Positions 22,864 to 31,941 of a stretch of 64,000 nt of DNA are shown piece by piece. A program made the position numbers and the translations under genes. The DNA is from Candidatus Saccharimonadota bacterium (lineage in GTDB: Bacteria > Patescibacteriota > Saccharimonadia > Saccharimonadales > Saccharimonadaceae). The notes under the pieces were generated by a model. The model was given only the letters and a program-made list of their open reading frames with translations. It was not told where the DNA came from and did not search any database. Position 1 is the first letter of the stretch; each line of letters opens with the position of its first letter. The stretch lies in the NCBI GenBank assembly GCA_009783235.1, contig WRHN01000001.1, positions 1-64,000 on the forward strand. The letters are read 5' to 3'.

Positions 22864-24525
22864 TTATTTTTCAAAGAAGCAGCGACGAGCGGTGAACGTA
22901 ATTATTAGCGCGGCTACAGAAAGCGCGGCCAGCGCGAGCACTAGGCGGCTGGCAATACTAATACTCAAGCCAGAAGACAAACCAGCGCCAGTGTTAGGCA
23001 GACCGACGCCAATATTAGGCTCGCTGTTTGTGGCGGCTGCGGCGCGAGTTATGACTACAGTATAAATTTTCACATTGCCATTTTCGGCGATGACTTTAAT
23101 ATAAGCTGTGTTTTCACCGACCGCGAGTAACATATTTCCGAGCGGAGTCAGACAGGCTGCATCGGCGCAGGTTTGCCAGGTCGCGGCGGGGCTAACAATG
23201 ACGTCAAGCACCAGGCTGCTGACGCTGTTCTCTACGCTAGCGGTAATGGTCTGTTCAGTAATGGTAGCGTTCGCGGGTGACAACACTTCGACAATGTCAG
23301 CGGCTGGCGATTTAACAGTCACATCAAGTGGGATAAAACCACTGTTGGAATCTTTGAGGTAATCGATGCCGCCACTAAAACCGTTATTACCCCAAGTCAC
23401 ATCAGCGGCCATGGGTGACCAAACAAGATCGTCTGAGCTGCCGTAATCGTATTCGGTGACACCAGCACCTTCGTCCCAGGCAACCACCACCCCATCGGTC
23501 GTGGAGAAAGCTCTGTCAATGACATCGAGCATACTAGTACCATAAGCAAACACCGCACCACCGTTGACATTGATTGCCAGGTTGACAGCTGAGCGGATTG
23601 CATAGCCAGTAGTAGCCCGAACCAAGCCGCCATTTACGGTAACCGAAGCACCGACTACGGTGGCCAAAATTGCTTTACCGGTAGTCGCCGAAACTACACC
23701 ATCGTTGATAATGACATTGTTTCCACGAATAGCTGAGCCACCGACCGCAGCAGTTGATGGGCCGCCGGTCGTCGAAACTGTCCCGCCATTAACTGTCACG
23801 GTCGAACCGGCATTTATAGCGTTGATGCCGACGCCGCCGTCGAAGGCACTGATGACAGCGCCGCTATCGACCTCAACGTCACCGTAAGCCAGAATAGCGT
23901 AACCGCCACTGGCCTGAGACAGGACTTGGCCACCGTTTTTGACCACGACACTGGACCCTAACGTGCCACTACTTCCGGTTGATATGACAGACTGTAAGGC
24001 ACCAGTAGATGTACTCGAAACTATGCCACCGTCGATGATAACACTAGAGTTTGTGCCAGAATACTGAATAGCACTACCAGTTTGGGCACTAATCGAACCA
24101 TGGATAGTAGCCGATGCATTAGTACCGCTACATAGGAGGACAACACCGCCGCCGCTACGAGTTAAAGAACCACTGTCTGTTAATATAAACGCACCGTCGC
24201 CAGTCAAGTTGACTAACGATCCAGTAAAAGTGCCACCAGAGTAATCCAAATCCCAAATGAGTGTCACGTCGGTTGGGATATTCAAATGCAACACGGCATT
24301 AGCATTATCGTACGGCGTGCCAGTGTTCACAACTGTGACAGAATCCCCGCTTGTAGCAGAATCCAACTTACCTTGGACAGCACTAGTAATTTGGGCAACA
24401 GTGGTCAGGCCGTTAATGTCGATTTCAGTGCTAACCGCTGACGCAATTTTAGACGGCAAAGCTACCACGCCCAGCATCATAACTGACACTAGCATTGCGG
24501 ACGCTATAATTCTTATCTTCTTCAT
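22864..24525 (-). CDS. Secreted beta-helix surface protein with LPXTG-type sorting signal
   Basis: 553 residues from the ATG at 24525, chosen because it begins a signal peptide and has GGAAGG upstream; the frame is open 37 codons further. Residues about 85-380 are short repeats built around VTVNGG and VIIDGG, Thr/Ser/Gly-rich turns typical of right-handed beta-helix adhesins. A cadherin-like beta-sandwich region (about 415-495) contains CADAACLTPLG. The C-terminus has LPNTG (about 509-513), a hydrophobic helix and a basic tail ARR, the classic sortase signal for linking proteins to the wall. No sortase gene is in the window. Adhesion is the likely role. Confidence 0.75.
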   Translation of the reverse strand: MKKIRIIASAMLVSVMMLGVVALPSKIASAVSTEIDINGLTTVAQITSAVQGKLDSATSGDSVTVVNTGTPYDNANAVLHLNIPTDVTLIWDLDYSGGTFTGSLVNLTGDGAFILTDSGSLTRSGGGVVLLCSGTNASATIHGSISAQTGSAIQYSGTNSSVIIDGGIVSSTSTGALQSVISTGSSGTLGSSVVVKNGGQVLSQASGGYAILAYGDVEVDSGAVISAFDGGVGINAINAGSTVTVNGGTVSTTGGPSTAAVGGSAIRGNNVIINDGVVSATTGKAILATVVGASVTVNGGLVRATTGYAIRSAVNLAINVNGGAVFAYGTSMLDVIDRAFSTTDGVVVAWDEGAGVTEYDYGSSDDLVWSPMAADVTWGNNGFSGGIDYLKDSNSGFIPLDVTVKSPAADIVEVLSPANATITEQTITASVENSVSSLVLDVIVSPAATWQTCADAACLTPLGNMLLAVGENTAYIKVIAENGNVKIYTVVITRAAAATNSEPNIGVGLPNTGAGLSSGLSISIASRLVLALAALSVAALIITFTARRCFFEK

Positions 24526-24629
24526 GTAATGAAACCCTTCCGAATATTTCTTAATGTCAATTATACTTGCTTTTGATTGGTGCGTCAATGATGAAAAAAG
24601 CCGACGCAATTTTTCAGCAGTTGCAGTCC

Positions 24630-24658
24630 TTGACATTTGGCTTAAAAATAGGTATAAT
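24630..24658 (+). promoter_or_regulatory. Consensus promoter of the CDP-alcohol phosphatidyltransferase gene
   Basis: TTGACA at 24630-24635, 17-base spacer and TATAAT at 24653-24658, about 38 bases before the ATG at 24696, which has a strong AAAGGAGG site. Confidence 0.75.
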
Positions 24659-24695
24659 TTAAGGGTCAGTTAGAGTCCTAAAGGAGGCAAAGGCC

Positions 24696-25322
24696 ATGAG
24701 GAAGTACATTATTGCTGACCTGCTCAGCGCATCACGTTTTGTGTGGGCAGTTGTGCTTGTAGGGTTAATATTAATTCAAGCACCGCCAGCGATGTGGGTG
24801 GTGTTGGCGACTACCGCTGCACTGCTCACCGACGCGTTAGACGGAGCGGCCGCTAAAAAGTGGCCATATCCGGACGACGGCAAGTATCGTTGGTGGCGTC
24901 AAGACCAAAAAGATCCAGACGGATCTTCCAAAACAGTAAGCTGTTTGGATACGCCCGCCGATCTTGCATTAGGATTAAGCATCATTGCTTATACCTATTT
25001 CATGGTTAGTTGGGTGTGGGGGCTAGTATTGTTCTTGGCAGTGCCGTCGGCGATAATTGGATTAATCGTGATTAACAGGGCTGAACGCAGCGGCAAGACG
25101 TATGTCGGGTTGCTACGCAATATCAGGCTGGCAATATATCTTGCCTGCTTGGCGATAGCGATCTGCGTTTGGCTGTTTACCATTAGTCACAACCCAGTTT
25201 TATGGCTTGTCATTTATCTGGCGGGCGCTGTGGTAATAATTTATCTCAAGCGCGGCCGATTAATTCACGGCAAGTCATACAACAACACCAACAAGCACCC
25301 AAAACCTAAAAGCCCGCGGTAA
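24696..25322 (+). CDS. CDP-alcohol phosphatidyltransferase family protein
   Basis: 208 residues with about six membrane helices. TDALDGAAAKKW (about 46-57) and, after an insert, SCLDTPADLALG (about 83-94) reproduce the family signature D-x2-D-G-x2-A ... D-x3-D that holds two metal ions and CDP-diacylglycerol. Members make phosphatidylglycerol phosphate, phosphatidylinositol phosphate or cardiolipin. The insert between the two halves (YPDDGKYRWWRQDQ) is longer than in PgsA and the usual Arg after A-A is replaced by Lys, so the exact alcohol substrate is open. Strong promoter and ribosome site; a terminator overlaps the stop codon. Confidence 0.75.
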   Translation: MRKYIIADLLSASRFVWAVVLVGLILIQAPPAMWVVLATTAALLTDALDGAAAKKWPYPDDGKYRWWRQDQKDPDGSSKTVSCLDTPADLALGLSIIAYTYFMVSWVWGLVLFLAVPSAIIGLIVINRAERSGKTYVGLLRNIRLAIYLACLAIAICVWLFTISHNPVLWLVIYLAGAVVIIYLKRGRLIHGKSYNNTNKHPKPKSPR

Positions 25323-25338
25323 CTCGCGGGCCTTTACT
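25312..25338 (+). terminator. Rho-independent terminator
   Basis: Stem GCCCGCG/CGCGGGC (25312-25318 with 25325-25331), loop GTAACT containing the stop codon of the preceding gene, then CTTTACTTTT. Confidence 0.85.
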
Positions 25339-25392
25339 TTTGAAAACTTCGGCGCTAAGATGTCTACCCTGCTGCGGGACAATTCACGCTGT

Positions 25393-27012
25393 TTAATGTT
25401 GAACCAGGTTACGGTTACGCCAGGTCATGAAGCCTAATACACCAAGCATCAGAGCAATAACAGACAAGACGGCAAGTGGTGTCAATCTAATTGCTTCAGC
25501 TGGTGCGGATGCCATGTGAGAAAGTGGTGACAGATCCATAATCCACTGGTCAAGTCTCATTAGCGGTCCTATCCATGACATAAAAGCAATAAAACCATAG
25601 ACTGCCCAGAGCACGGCGCCTGTAGCTCTTGGTAATAATCCAAATAATGCAATATAAAGTCCAGCTAGTAGTGCTACTAACGGCCAGTAGCTAAGTGCAC
25701 CGATTACGTATTCACCAACGTCGACTGACCAGCTAGATAAAGTATTTACGCAGAGAGCCATAATTAAACCGCTGACTACCAGCATTACTGCAGCACCAAT
25801 TAGTACGACCGCCAAATGTAGTCCCAGCCATTTAGTTCGCGAAAAGTGTGTTCCCAAGAGACTTTCCAGATGCTCAGAACTCTCTTCGACGCGAGTTCGG
25901 CTAAGAGCATGGATAGCATAGGCCAAAATCATTAGTACTGCAATCATAAGCATCGCTGAAAGAAAAGTCGGAATCAACGCACCATTACCGCCCATTGCAG
26001 CAATCATCTGAGCTAAATCAGGTGAACTGTCATAAACTTTACTCATTTGAGGAACCAATGCACCGACGACTGCCACCAAAGCTATCGCACCACAGGCCCA
26101 ACCTAAGAAAACATTTTTTTGCAAATACCAGGTTAACCCTAAAGGTGTGCGTAAAAATTTACTAGCACGAGCATGTCCAGACCGAGCAGGTAGAAGTCCA
26201 GATCCAACGTCGCGTCTACTTAACATAAAGAATGCCAATGGAATTGCTACTACGACGAAGACCAGTGGTGCTAGTAGTGGCAACCAATCGGGGAAGGTTA
26301 GACTACGTGTAGCTTGTGACCAACCGAATGGGCTAAGCCAACTTGGCCAGGCTGCTTGTATGGTGCCATTTGCACCAATCTCGCCTAAGAAATCTCCGAT
26401 GCCACGCAACATAAACGCTACACCGATTAAGATTGCTGCCATCGTATTAGCTGTGCGTGTCGATTCAAATAACTGTGTCAAAATTGCGGCAATACTAGCC
26501 CAGACAAAACCAAAAACACCCATGGTTACTGCATATAATGCAACCGAACCATTTCCCCAAGCATCGTACAAGGAATCCATACCCAAACCCATAATTGTTG
26601 CCATGACTATGTTTGTTGATAGTGCGACTATCAAAACTGCTACCAAATTTGCACTACGATGTACCCGACCACTAAAAATTAGCTCCTGAGCACCCATTTC
26701 TTCGTTTTGGCGGGTATGACGTATAACGAATAGGGTGTTCATGAAGGCAATCATAATTCCCCACCACAAGATTGTTTCCAGTGTAAATAATGAACCGAAA
26801 TTTGCACCATCCATTGGTCCAGTTAAAAATAGCCCTGCCGGTACAGCACTAAATTGTTGGTGCAGGGTAGATAGCGTTTCCGGAGTGGCATAGGTATCTC
26901 TAAGGATCGGGATCATACATACTAAGATTCCAGTCAATGATAAAATCCAGACTGGTAATTTTACGCGATCACGCCGGAGAATTAGTTTAATTAAATTCCA
27001 AACGCCAGTCAT
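25393..27012 (-). CDS. ABC-2 type exporter permease
   Basis: 539 residues with about twelve membrane helices in two similar halves. The N-terminal RRDRVKLPVWILSLTG and the following helix pattern match permeases described as exporters of polyketide-type antibiotics, a subgroup of ABC-2 transporters. It follows the ATPase gene by 27 bases in the same operon and should form the membrane part of a two-gene exporter. ATGATTCCT-type spacing gives a GAGGAATCC ribosome site before the ATG. Substrate unknown: drugs, lipids or peptides are all possible. Confidence 0.8.
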   Translation of the reverse strand: MTGVWNLIKLILRRDRVKLPVWILSLTGILVCMIPILRDTYATPETLSTLHQQFSAVPAGLFLTGPMDGANFGSLFTLETILWWGIMIAFMNTLFVIRHTRQNEEMGAQELIFSGRVHRSANLVAVLIVALSTNIVMATIMGLGMDSLYDAWGNGSVALYAVTMGVFGFVWASIAAILTQLFESTRTANTMAAILIGVAFMLRGIGDFLGEIGANGTIQAAWPSWLSPFGWSQATRSLTFPDWLPLLAPLVFVVVAIPLAFFMLSRRDVGSGLLPARSGHARASKFLRTPLGLTWYLQKNVFLGWACGAIALVAVVGALVPQMSKVYDSSPDLAQMIAAMGGNGALIPTFLSAMLMIAVLMILAYAIHALSRTRVEESSEHLESLLGTHFSRTKWLGLHLAVVLIGAAVMLVVSGLIMALCVNTLSSWSVDVGEYVIGALSYWPLVALLAGLYIALFGLLPRATGAVLWAVYGFIAFMSWIGPLMRLDQWIMDLSPLSHMASAPAEAIRLTPLAVLSVIALMLGVLGFMTWRNRNLVQH

Positions 27013-27039
27013 TAGGATTCCTCCATCAGAGAGATAATT

Positions 27040-27762
27040 TTACGCATCTCTGCCATCGTCTTTTCCGTCGTATTTACTCAAGAAAATTTTTTCTAAATCC
27101 TTATGCTGCTTTTTCAGCTCTGCCAGTTTATAAACTCCGACAGTTTGGCCTTCGCGAATAATTGTTGCACGGTCGCATAAACTTTCTGCCTCTGATAAAA
27201 TGTGCGATGATAAAAGCACCGTCTTACCTGTCTCTTTTAATTTACGAATCTCGTCCTGGAAAACCTGCTCCATCAATGGGTCGAGGCCAGAAGTTGGCTC
27301 GTCAAGAATGTAGAGCGGCACATCAGAAGCCAAAGCGGCAACCAGAGCGACTTTTTGGCGATTTCCCTTAGAGTAGGTGCGGAATTTTTTAGCAGGGTCA
27401 AGCTGGAATCTTACGAGCAAATTGGCTCGTCTAGCCTCATCAAGACCACCACGCAAGTTTCCTAGAAGGTCGATAATTTCGCCACCAGTTAAATTTGGCC
27501 AAAAATTAACGTCGCCTGGCACATAAGCTAACTTCTCATGAAGTTTAACAGCATTTTTCCATGGATCTTGACCAAATAGTTTTACCTCGCCGGCTGACTT
27601 CTTCATTAGCCCTAGGATAATGCGAATAGTTGTCGACTTACCAGCACCATTCGGTCCAAGAAAGCCATGTATTTCGCCAGGGTATACCTCTAAATCGAAG
27701 CCATTTAGTGCTTTAGCACGCCCAAAATTTTTGTGTAAGTTCTTGATTGATATAATGCTCAT
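27040..27762 (-). CDS. ABC transporter ATP-binding protein
   Basis: 240 residues, the normal size for a single ATPase domain. Walker A is GPNGAGKST (about 38-46), the signature region is YSKGNRQKV (about 133-141; SKGN replaces the usual SGGQ, common in this subgroup), Walker B is [13 protein letters not shown] and the switch histidine is in LLSSHIL. It energises the permease encoded immediately downstream. A TATAAT ends about 10 bases before the ATG, suggesting a leaderless or nearly leaderless message. The next plus-strand feature is tRNA-Pro, 75 bases away and divergent. Confidence 0.9.
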   Translation of the reverse strand: MSIISIKNLHKNFGRAKALNGFDLEVYPGEIHGFLGPNGAGKSTTIRIILGLMKKSAGEVKLFGQDPWKNAVKLHEKLAYVPGDVNFWPNLTGGEIIDLLGNLRGGLDEARRANLLVRFQLDPAKKFRTYSKGNRQKVALVAALASDVPLYILDEPTSGLDPLMEQVFQDEIRKLKETGKTVLLSSHILSEAESLCDRATIIREGQTVGVYKLAELKKQHKDLEKIFLSKYDGKDDGRDA

Positions 27763-27836
27763 GATAATCCATATTATACATTAGAAGTTTTCAAAAAAGA
27801 AATGAAGAGAAGTTTTTCATAGTATAATAAGAAAGT

Positions 27837-27912
27837 CGGGGCTTGGCGCAGTTGGTAGCGCGCCGCGCTGGGGGTGCGGAGGTCGCCCGTTCGAACCGGG
27901 TAGCCCCGACCA
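27837..27912 (+). tRNA. tRNA-Pro (anticodon GGG)
   Basis: Acceptor CGGGGCT/AGCCCCG, anticodon loop CTGGGGG (GGG) on CCGCG/TGCGG, T-loop TTCGAAC, discriminator A, encoded CCA. TATAAT at 27823-27828 ends 8 bases before the mature 5' end, so very little leader is made. Confidence 0.96.
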
Positions 27913-27941
27913 GGGATTTACCACTCGAAATTAATCATTAA

Positions 27942-28658
27942 ATGACCAAAAAAATGAAAGTATTTATCACTAAGTATCGACAGCCGTTGTTTGTCGCACT
28001 CATCGGTATCATTGCAGGTATTTTACCATCCATCCTCAACCACCTCGGTGAATTTTGGAAATGGGGCGTTTTAGCAAAAACTGCTTCAAATTACGGTTTT
28101 TGGATAATTTTTGTAGTTTTAATCATCATGAAATCAAAAAGTCGCAAATTTGCCGCTCTCAACGTATTTCTTTTTTGTTTCATTATGTGCATTGTGTACG
28201 GTGTAGTCGAAACCATCTATAAAATGCCGCTACACCTATCAGGGGATTTATCCACTGACAATATTTTTGGCAATAATCTGCTCGGCCTGTTCTTTGAATA
28301 CGAATTCGCACAAGCACACTGGTTCGCCTTGGTTGCTCTACTTATACCGATTTCTCTTATTATTTTCGATTTCCTATACAAAAAAGTTAAAATTTTCACT
28401 AAGATTACTGTAAACGTTCTGATTTTGGCTCCACTAATGTTAGCAATTGCTACAATTCTGGCTCGTATCGTAAGCCCAGTTATTGTTTGCGCCGACATCT
28501 CTAACGGTTGGACGCCAGATATTTGCTCTCTCCAGTCACCAGACGCATGGATTGTTGTAAATCTGGCAATCGAAGTTGTTCTATATGCTGCATTCAGTGT
28601 TTTCTGGATATTTTATTGTAAACCCCAGGCAAAAATTAGGGCAAGAAAACAAGGCTAA
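27942..28658 (+). CDS. Polytopic membrane protein of unknown function
   Basis: 238 residues with about six membrane helices (starting near residues 14, 50, 72, 120, 150 and 212) and a basic C-terminal tail. No motif I recognise. It starts 29 bases after tRNA-Pro without a Shine-Dalgarno site or its own TATAAT-like box, so it may be read through from the tRNA promoter. Its stop overlaps the stop of the converging metallopeptidase gene by 4 bases. Confidence 0.6.
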   Translation: MTKKMKVFITKYRQPLFVALIGIIAGILPSILNHLGEFWKWGVLAKTASNYGFWIIFVVLIIMKSKSRKFAALNVFLFCFIMCIVYGVVETIYKMPLHLSGDLSTDNIFGNNLLGLFFEYEFAQAHWFALVALLIPISLIIFDFLYKKVKIFTKITVNVLILAPLMLAIATILARIVSPVIVCADISNGWTPDICSLQSPDAWIVVNLAIEVVLYAAFSVFWIFYCKPQAKIRARKQG

Positions 28659-29803
28659 ACTCGCAATTCCGAATCAGACCATTTCCAGGTGTTGCACGTT
28701 TGCATGGTTAGTCTGCTACTATTCATCACCGAATCAGATATTCTTTGGCGAACCGATGCCGAACCGTAGCGCGCTGAATCGGGGTGATCGCTTATTGGCT
28801 TGGCAAAATTCCGCACAACCGCTTCGCCGCCCGCGGTGTCAACTTGGCCTGAGAGTTTAAACATTGCCAGAGCCGCGCATTCGGCGTTCAGTTCACTGCG
28901 TGTTTTCGATAGCTCCAAGGCCTCATCTTCGCTAATGCGCTGATTTGGATAATCACTATAGAGAAATCCTATAAAAATGTTGGAGTCAATGTTAACGCCC
29001 TGCAATAATTGTAGGTGGTGGGCATATTCGTGAAACAGTGTGAAGAGATTTTCTTGTGGTGAACGCTTGTCCATGATAGAAGAGTACATAAAAATCGTAT
29101 CGTCAGCGCGGCAAAAACTTCCCGTCACGTCCGCTGAAGCGTCTGTGTTATTATTGCGGCTACACTGCGAATTAACTATATCCTGCGAAGTGGCGACTAC
29201 TACCAGCGCGGGCGGGCCGATTTTCGCAAGGTCTTGGTTGGCCGTAGTGCCCCACGAATTATTCAAACAGTCCAACCAGTTATTCAACCACTTGGTGCGA
29301 TCAGCGGCGTATTCTTCGTCAGTCATCGCGCAATTGAGTCTGGGAAATTCCCAGCTAAAATAATCTTTATCTGCGACCATCGCCTGAACACCTGCTAGAG
29401 TAGAGGTGTCTTTGGTGGTCGTAGTAGTGGTACTTAAACTCGTGTTCAGCTCATCAAGCCAGCTAGAGCCCTTCGTGACGATTTCGGCAAACGCGATGAC
29501 AGAACCTAAAAAAAATAAAGAAAAGATACCACCTATAACAACGCCAGCTGTTGCTATGCCCTTGGCTTCGTTAGCGCCCTGGCTTCGTTTGAGCGCAATA
29601 ATGCTTAGTATGAGACCAATTGGCGGCAACAAGAAAGCAAGAACCAGGCCCACGATAGATATGGTAGCCGCATCGGCTGTAGAATTTTGCGGTTTTTCGC
29701 TCTGATTATTTTGGTTATTGGGTTTGTTATCGCCGTAGTTTGGCGGATAGTCGGGACTGTTAGGCGGGTGCTGTGGCGCGAAGCCTGGATTTTTGTCTTC
29801 CAT
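28655..29803 (-). CDS. Membrane-anchored zinc metallopeptidase (YpfJ-like)
   Basis: 382 residues. A Pro/Asn-rich cytoplasmic start (1-40) leads to two helices (about 45-70 and 85-108) resembling the DUF4190-type module (IIALKRSQGANEAKGIATAGVVIGG). The outside part holds HEYAHHLQ (about 256-263), the H-E-x-x-H zinc site, and further on SELNAECAALAMF, where the Glu completes the site, as in neutral zinc metallopeptidases of the YpfJ family. AAGGAA stands 6 bases before the ATG. Likely a surface protease; substrates unknown. It converges on the preceding membrane protein gene with a 4-base overlap. Confidence 0.78.
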   Translation of the reverse strand: MEDKNPGFAPQHPPNSPDYPPNYGDNKPNNQNNQSEKPQNSTADAATISIVGLVLAFLLPPIGLILSIIALKRSQGANEAKGIATAGVVIGGIFSLFFLGSVIAFAEIVTKGSSWLDELNTSLSTTTTTTKDTSTLAGVQAMVADKDYFSWEFPRLNCAMTDEEYAADRTKWLNNWLDCLNNSWGTTANQDLAKIGPPALVVVATSQDIVNSQCSRNNNTDASADVTGSFCRADDTIFMYSSIMDKRSPQENLFTLFHEYAHHLQLLQGVNIDSNIFIGFLYSDYPNQRISEDEALELSKTRSELNAECAALAMFKLSGQVDTAGGEAVVRNFAKPISDHPDSARYGSASVRQRISDSVMNSSRLTMQTCNTWKWSDSELRV

Positions 29804-29922
29804 ATTATTTCCTTTCGTTAATTTATGGATTTTTGTGCATGTACAGCTTAATCATAACATACACAGACAATTTTCACTCACATCTTACGCTTGTGCGCTA
29901 TCAAACATGCTACAATAAAATC

Positions 29923-30282
29923 ATGGTCAAGAGGTATCTTTTTTACTTGTTTCGCTGGCAGCTGTCCACGCCGATTTTAGCGATAGTTTTGTTGTGGCTA
30001 AGCAACTGGCATGTAACGGCGGCAACGGTGGTGGCCAACTTGATCGGCGGGCTTATTTTCTTTTGGGTTGATAAATATATTTTTAAAGTTGAATATAAAA
30101 TTCCACTCTGGGAAATTAAAAACAATGTTAAATGTACCGATTGTGGTGCGGTAACTAGGGGTTATCGCTTGGTGAAAACCAAAAAATATGATCGCCTGGG
30201 CGATAAAAAACCTGAATTTCGTTGTGAAACTTGTTCTGAAAATAAACTAAGTAACCTGAGAAAAAAGGGCGTGCGAGCTTAG
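29923..30282 (+). CDS. Small membrane protein with C-terminal zinc ribbon
   Basis: 119 residues from the ATG at 29923; TGC-TACAAT (29911-29916) ends exactly 6 bases before it, so an in-frame start 50 codons upstream is rejected. Two membrane helices (about 8-50) end in ANLIGGLIFFWVDKYIF, which resembles the last half of GtrA-like proteins. The soluble tail has C-T-D-C and C-E-T-C pairs that would hold one zinc ion. It is the first gene of the redox operon (rhodanese, glutaredoxin, thioredoxin reductase), 10 bases before the rhodanese gene. Function unknown. Confidence 0.65.
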   Translation: MVKRYLFYLFRWQLSTPILAIVLLWLSNWHVTAATVVANLIGGLIFFWVDKYIFKVEYKIPLWEIKNNVKCTDCGAVTRGYRLVKTKKYDRLGDKKPEFRCETCSENKLSNLRKKGVRA

Positions 30283-30292
30283 AGGAAACAGT

Positions 30293-30727
30293 ATGTTTAA
30301 GTTGATTGTGCCAGCGGCGTTAATAATATTAATTGTAGGAGGAATAATTATGAGCAGAATAATAACAACAAACCAAGACCAGTCGACCGAGACCGCTCAA
30401 GTAGCGGGCGACACGCAGACGCGTTTTGAACAGATACAAACGGAAATCAGCCAAGGGGCGTTGCTGTTAGACGTGCGCACGCCAGAGGAGTTCGCCGAGG
30501 GCTATTTCGTGGGCGCGGTCAATTTTGATTCGGCCGAAATAGCAAACGGTAAACTACCAGAGGTAGACAAAGACACCAAAATTTACCTGCACTGTCGTTC
30601 GGGCATGCGCGCTGGGCAGGTGAAATCTTGGCTGGAACAGGCTGGTTTTAACAACGTAGAAAGTCTGGGCGGCTTAGCGGAAATTATAGCCATGGGTGGT
30701 GAATTAATTCAAGGAGTAGACGAATGA
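30293..30727 (+). CDS. Membrane-anchored rhodanese-domain sulfurtransferase
   Basis: 144 residues: an N-terminal helix (about 3-22) with outside orientation predicted, then one rhodanese domain (about 50-140). LLDVRTPEEFAEGYFVGAVNFD is the entry motif and HCRSGMRAGQV carries the catalytic Cys in a CRSGMR loop, as in single-domain rhodaneses (GlpE/PspE type). These transfer sulfane sulfur or act in thiol redox. GAGGAA precedes the ATG. Its stop overlaps the start of the glutaredoxin gene (ATGA), giving translational coupling. Confidence 0.85.
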   Translation: MFKLIVPAALIILIVGGIIMSRIITTNQDQSTETAQVAGDTQTRFEQIQTEISQGALLLDVRTPEEFAEGYFVGAVNFDSAEIANGKLPEVDKDTKIYLHCRSGMRAGQVKSWLEQAGFNNVESLGGLAEIIAMGGELIQGVDE

Positions 30728-30978
30728 AAATTACGGTTTACGGCACCATGACTTGTGCTTATTGCTTTGCTTTGAAAGATTGGCTGAGCGAGCGCGGCGT
30801 CAAGTTTGAGTACCATTTTATTGACGTGGACTACAAAAAAGCCAAAGAGATGTTCGAGGTGAGTGGTGGTCAGACCGCGGTGCCGTTTAGTACAATTGAG
30901 CATGACGGTGAATTAGAAAAAATAGTTGGTTTTGATAGGGCGAAATTCAATAAAATTTTGAAAGAACATGGCAAATAA
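30724..30978 (+). CDS. Glutaredoxin-like protein
   Basis: 84 residues, the usual length of a small glutaredoxin/NrdH. CAYC (about 11-14) is the redox pair, TAVPF the cis-Pro loop and VGFDRAKF the C-terminal helix. It should accept electrons from the flavoprotein encoded next and pass them to disulfides in the cytosol. It overlaps the rhodanese gene by 4 bases and the reductase gene by 11. Confidence 0.88.
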   Translation: MKITVYGTMTCAYCFALKDWLSERGVKFEYHFIDVDYKKAKEMFEVSGGQTAVPFSTIEHDGELEKIVGFDRAKFNKILKEHGK

Positions 30979-31894
30979 GCGCGTAGACGTGGTGATTGTT
31001 GGTGCTGGCCCAACGGGGCTGACGGCGGCCTTATATCTGGCGCGCGACGGTTTTGCGGTAACTGTTCTTGAGCAACTTGTAGTGGGTGGCCAGGTGGCTA
31101 CGACCAACAGAATAGAAAATTACCCGGGGTTTGCTGAGGGCGTGAGCGGTTTGGCGCTCGCTGCTGATTTTCGCACTCAGGCCGAAAAATTTGGCGCTAA
31201 AATAAAATCGGCTGGGGCCATAGATATTCAACCTAGCCAAGATGGATTTGTGGTGGTTACAGATGACGGAGAATTAACTGCGCGCGCTGTGCTAGTGGCG
31301 ACCGGCTCGACGCCAAAGCTGACGGGCATTCCTGGTGAGAAAAAATTTATTGGTCGCGGCGTGTCCACCTGTGCTACTTGTGACGGTGCTTTTTATAAAA
31401 ACCAACGAGTCGCGGTTGTGGGCGGTGCTAATGCGGCCGTACAAGAGACGCTACATCTGGTGAATATGGTGGCGCATGTTGATTTGGTGGTAAGAAGTGA
31501 GCTCAAGGCCAGCCGTGTTTTATTAGATCAACTTGATAAATTAATCCAATCAGGCCAAGTAACATTATATCAAGGTTTTACGCCAATCGAAGTCGTGGGT
31601 GGTGAAAAAGTCTCGGCGCTCAAAATTAAAAACAATGTTCGTAAGACGGAAAAAACGCTCAAAATAGACGGGCTGTTTGTGTTTATCGGTCGGTTGCCCA
31701 ACACCGGTTGGTTGCGTGCAGTGGAGCTTGACGTCGACGGATTTGTGATTGTTAATAACGACCTGGAAACTTCTGTGCCGGGAATTTTTGCTGGCGGAGA
31801 CGTGCGCTCTGGATCAGTTAAACAAATTGCTGCGGCCGTGGGCGATGGTGCCGCGGCTGCCCTTTCTATCCGAGACTACTTGTCAAAATGCTAA
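30968..31894 (+). CDS. trxB: Thioredoxin reductase
   Basis: 308 residues. IVGAGPTGLTAALYLARDG is the FAD dinucleotide motif, CATCDG (about 135-140) the redox disulfide in the NADPH domain, VVGGANAAVQ the NADPH-binding turn (Gly-Gly-Ala-Asn in place of Gly-Gly-Gly-Asp), and GIFAGGDVR the second FAD motif. Length and order match low-molecular-weight TrxB. The 11-base overlap with the glutaredoxin-like gene argues that the two proteins are partners, a thioredoxin- or NrdH-type couple. The operon ends here, facing a terminator that serves the converging formyltransferase gene. Confidence 0.92.
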   Translation: MANKRVDVVIVGAGPTGLTAALYLARDGFAVTVLEQLVVGGQVATTNRIENYPGFAEGVSGLALAADFRTQAEKFGAKIKSAGAIDIQPSQDGFVVVTDDGELTARAVLVATGSTPKLTGIPGEKKFIGRGVSTCATCDGAFYKNQRVAVVGGANAAVQETLHLVNMVAHVDLVVRSELKASRVLLDQLDKLIQSGQVTLYQGFTPIEVVGGEKVSALKIKNNVRKTEKTLKIDGLFVFIGRLPNTGWLRAVELDVDGFVIVNNDLETSVPGIFAGGDVRSGSVKQIAAAVGDGAAAALSIRDYLSKC

Positions 31895-31900
31895 AAAGAA

Positions 31901-31930
31901 TGGGCGCTACTGATTCTTCAGTAACGCCCA
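31901..31930 (-). terminator. Terminator of the formyltransferase gene
   Basis: 13-bp stem with one mismatch (31901-31913 with 31918-31930), loop of 4; on the minus strand it is followed by TTCTTTTTAG. It lies 6 bases past trxB and 12 bases past the purN-like stop. Confidence 0.85.
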
Positions 31931-31941
31931 TATGCCAGGGA

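Noticed and set aside
23400-24300. Short repeats in the beta-helix gene as a CRISPR array
   Set aside because: They are degenerate coding repeats in one frame (V-x-V-N-G-G type), with neither constant repeat nor spacer length.
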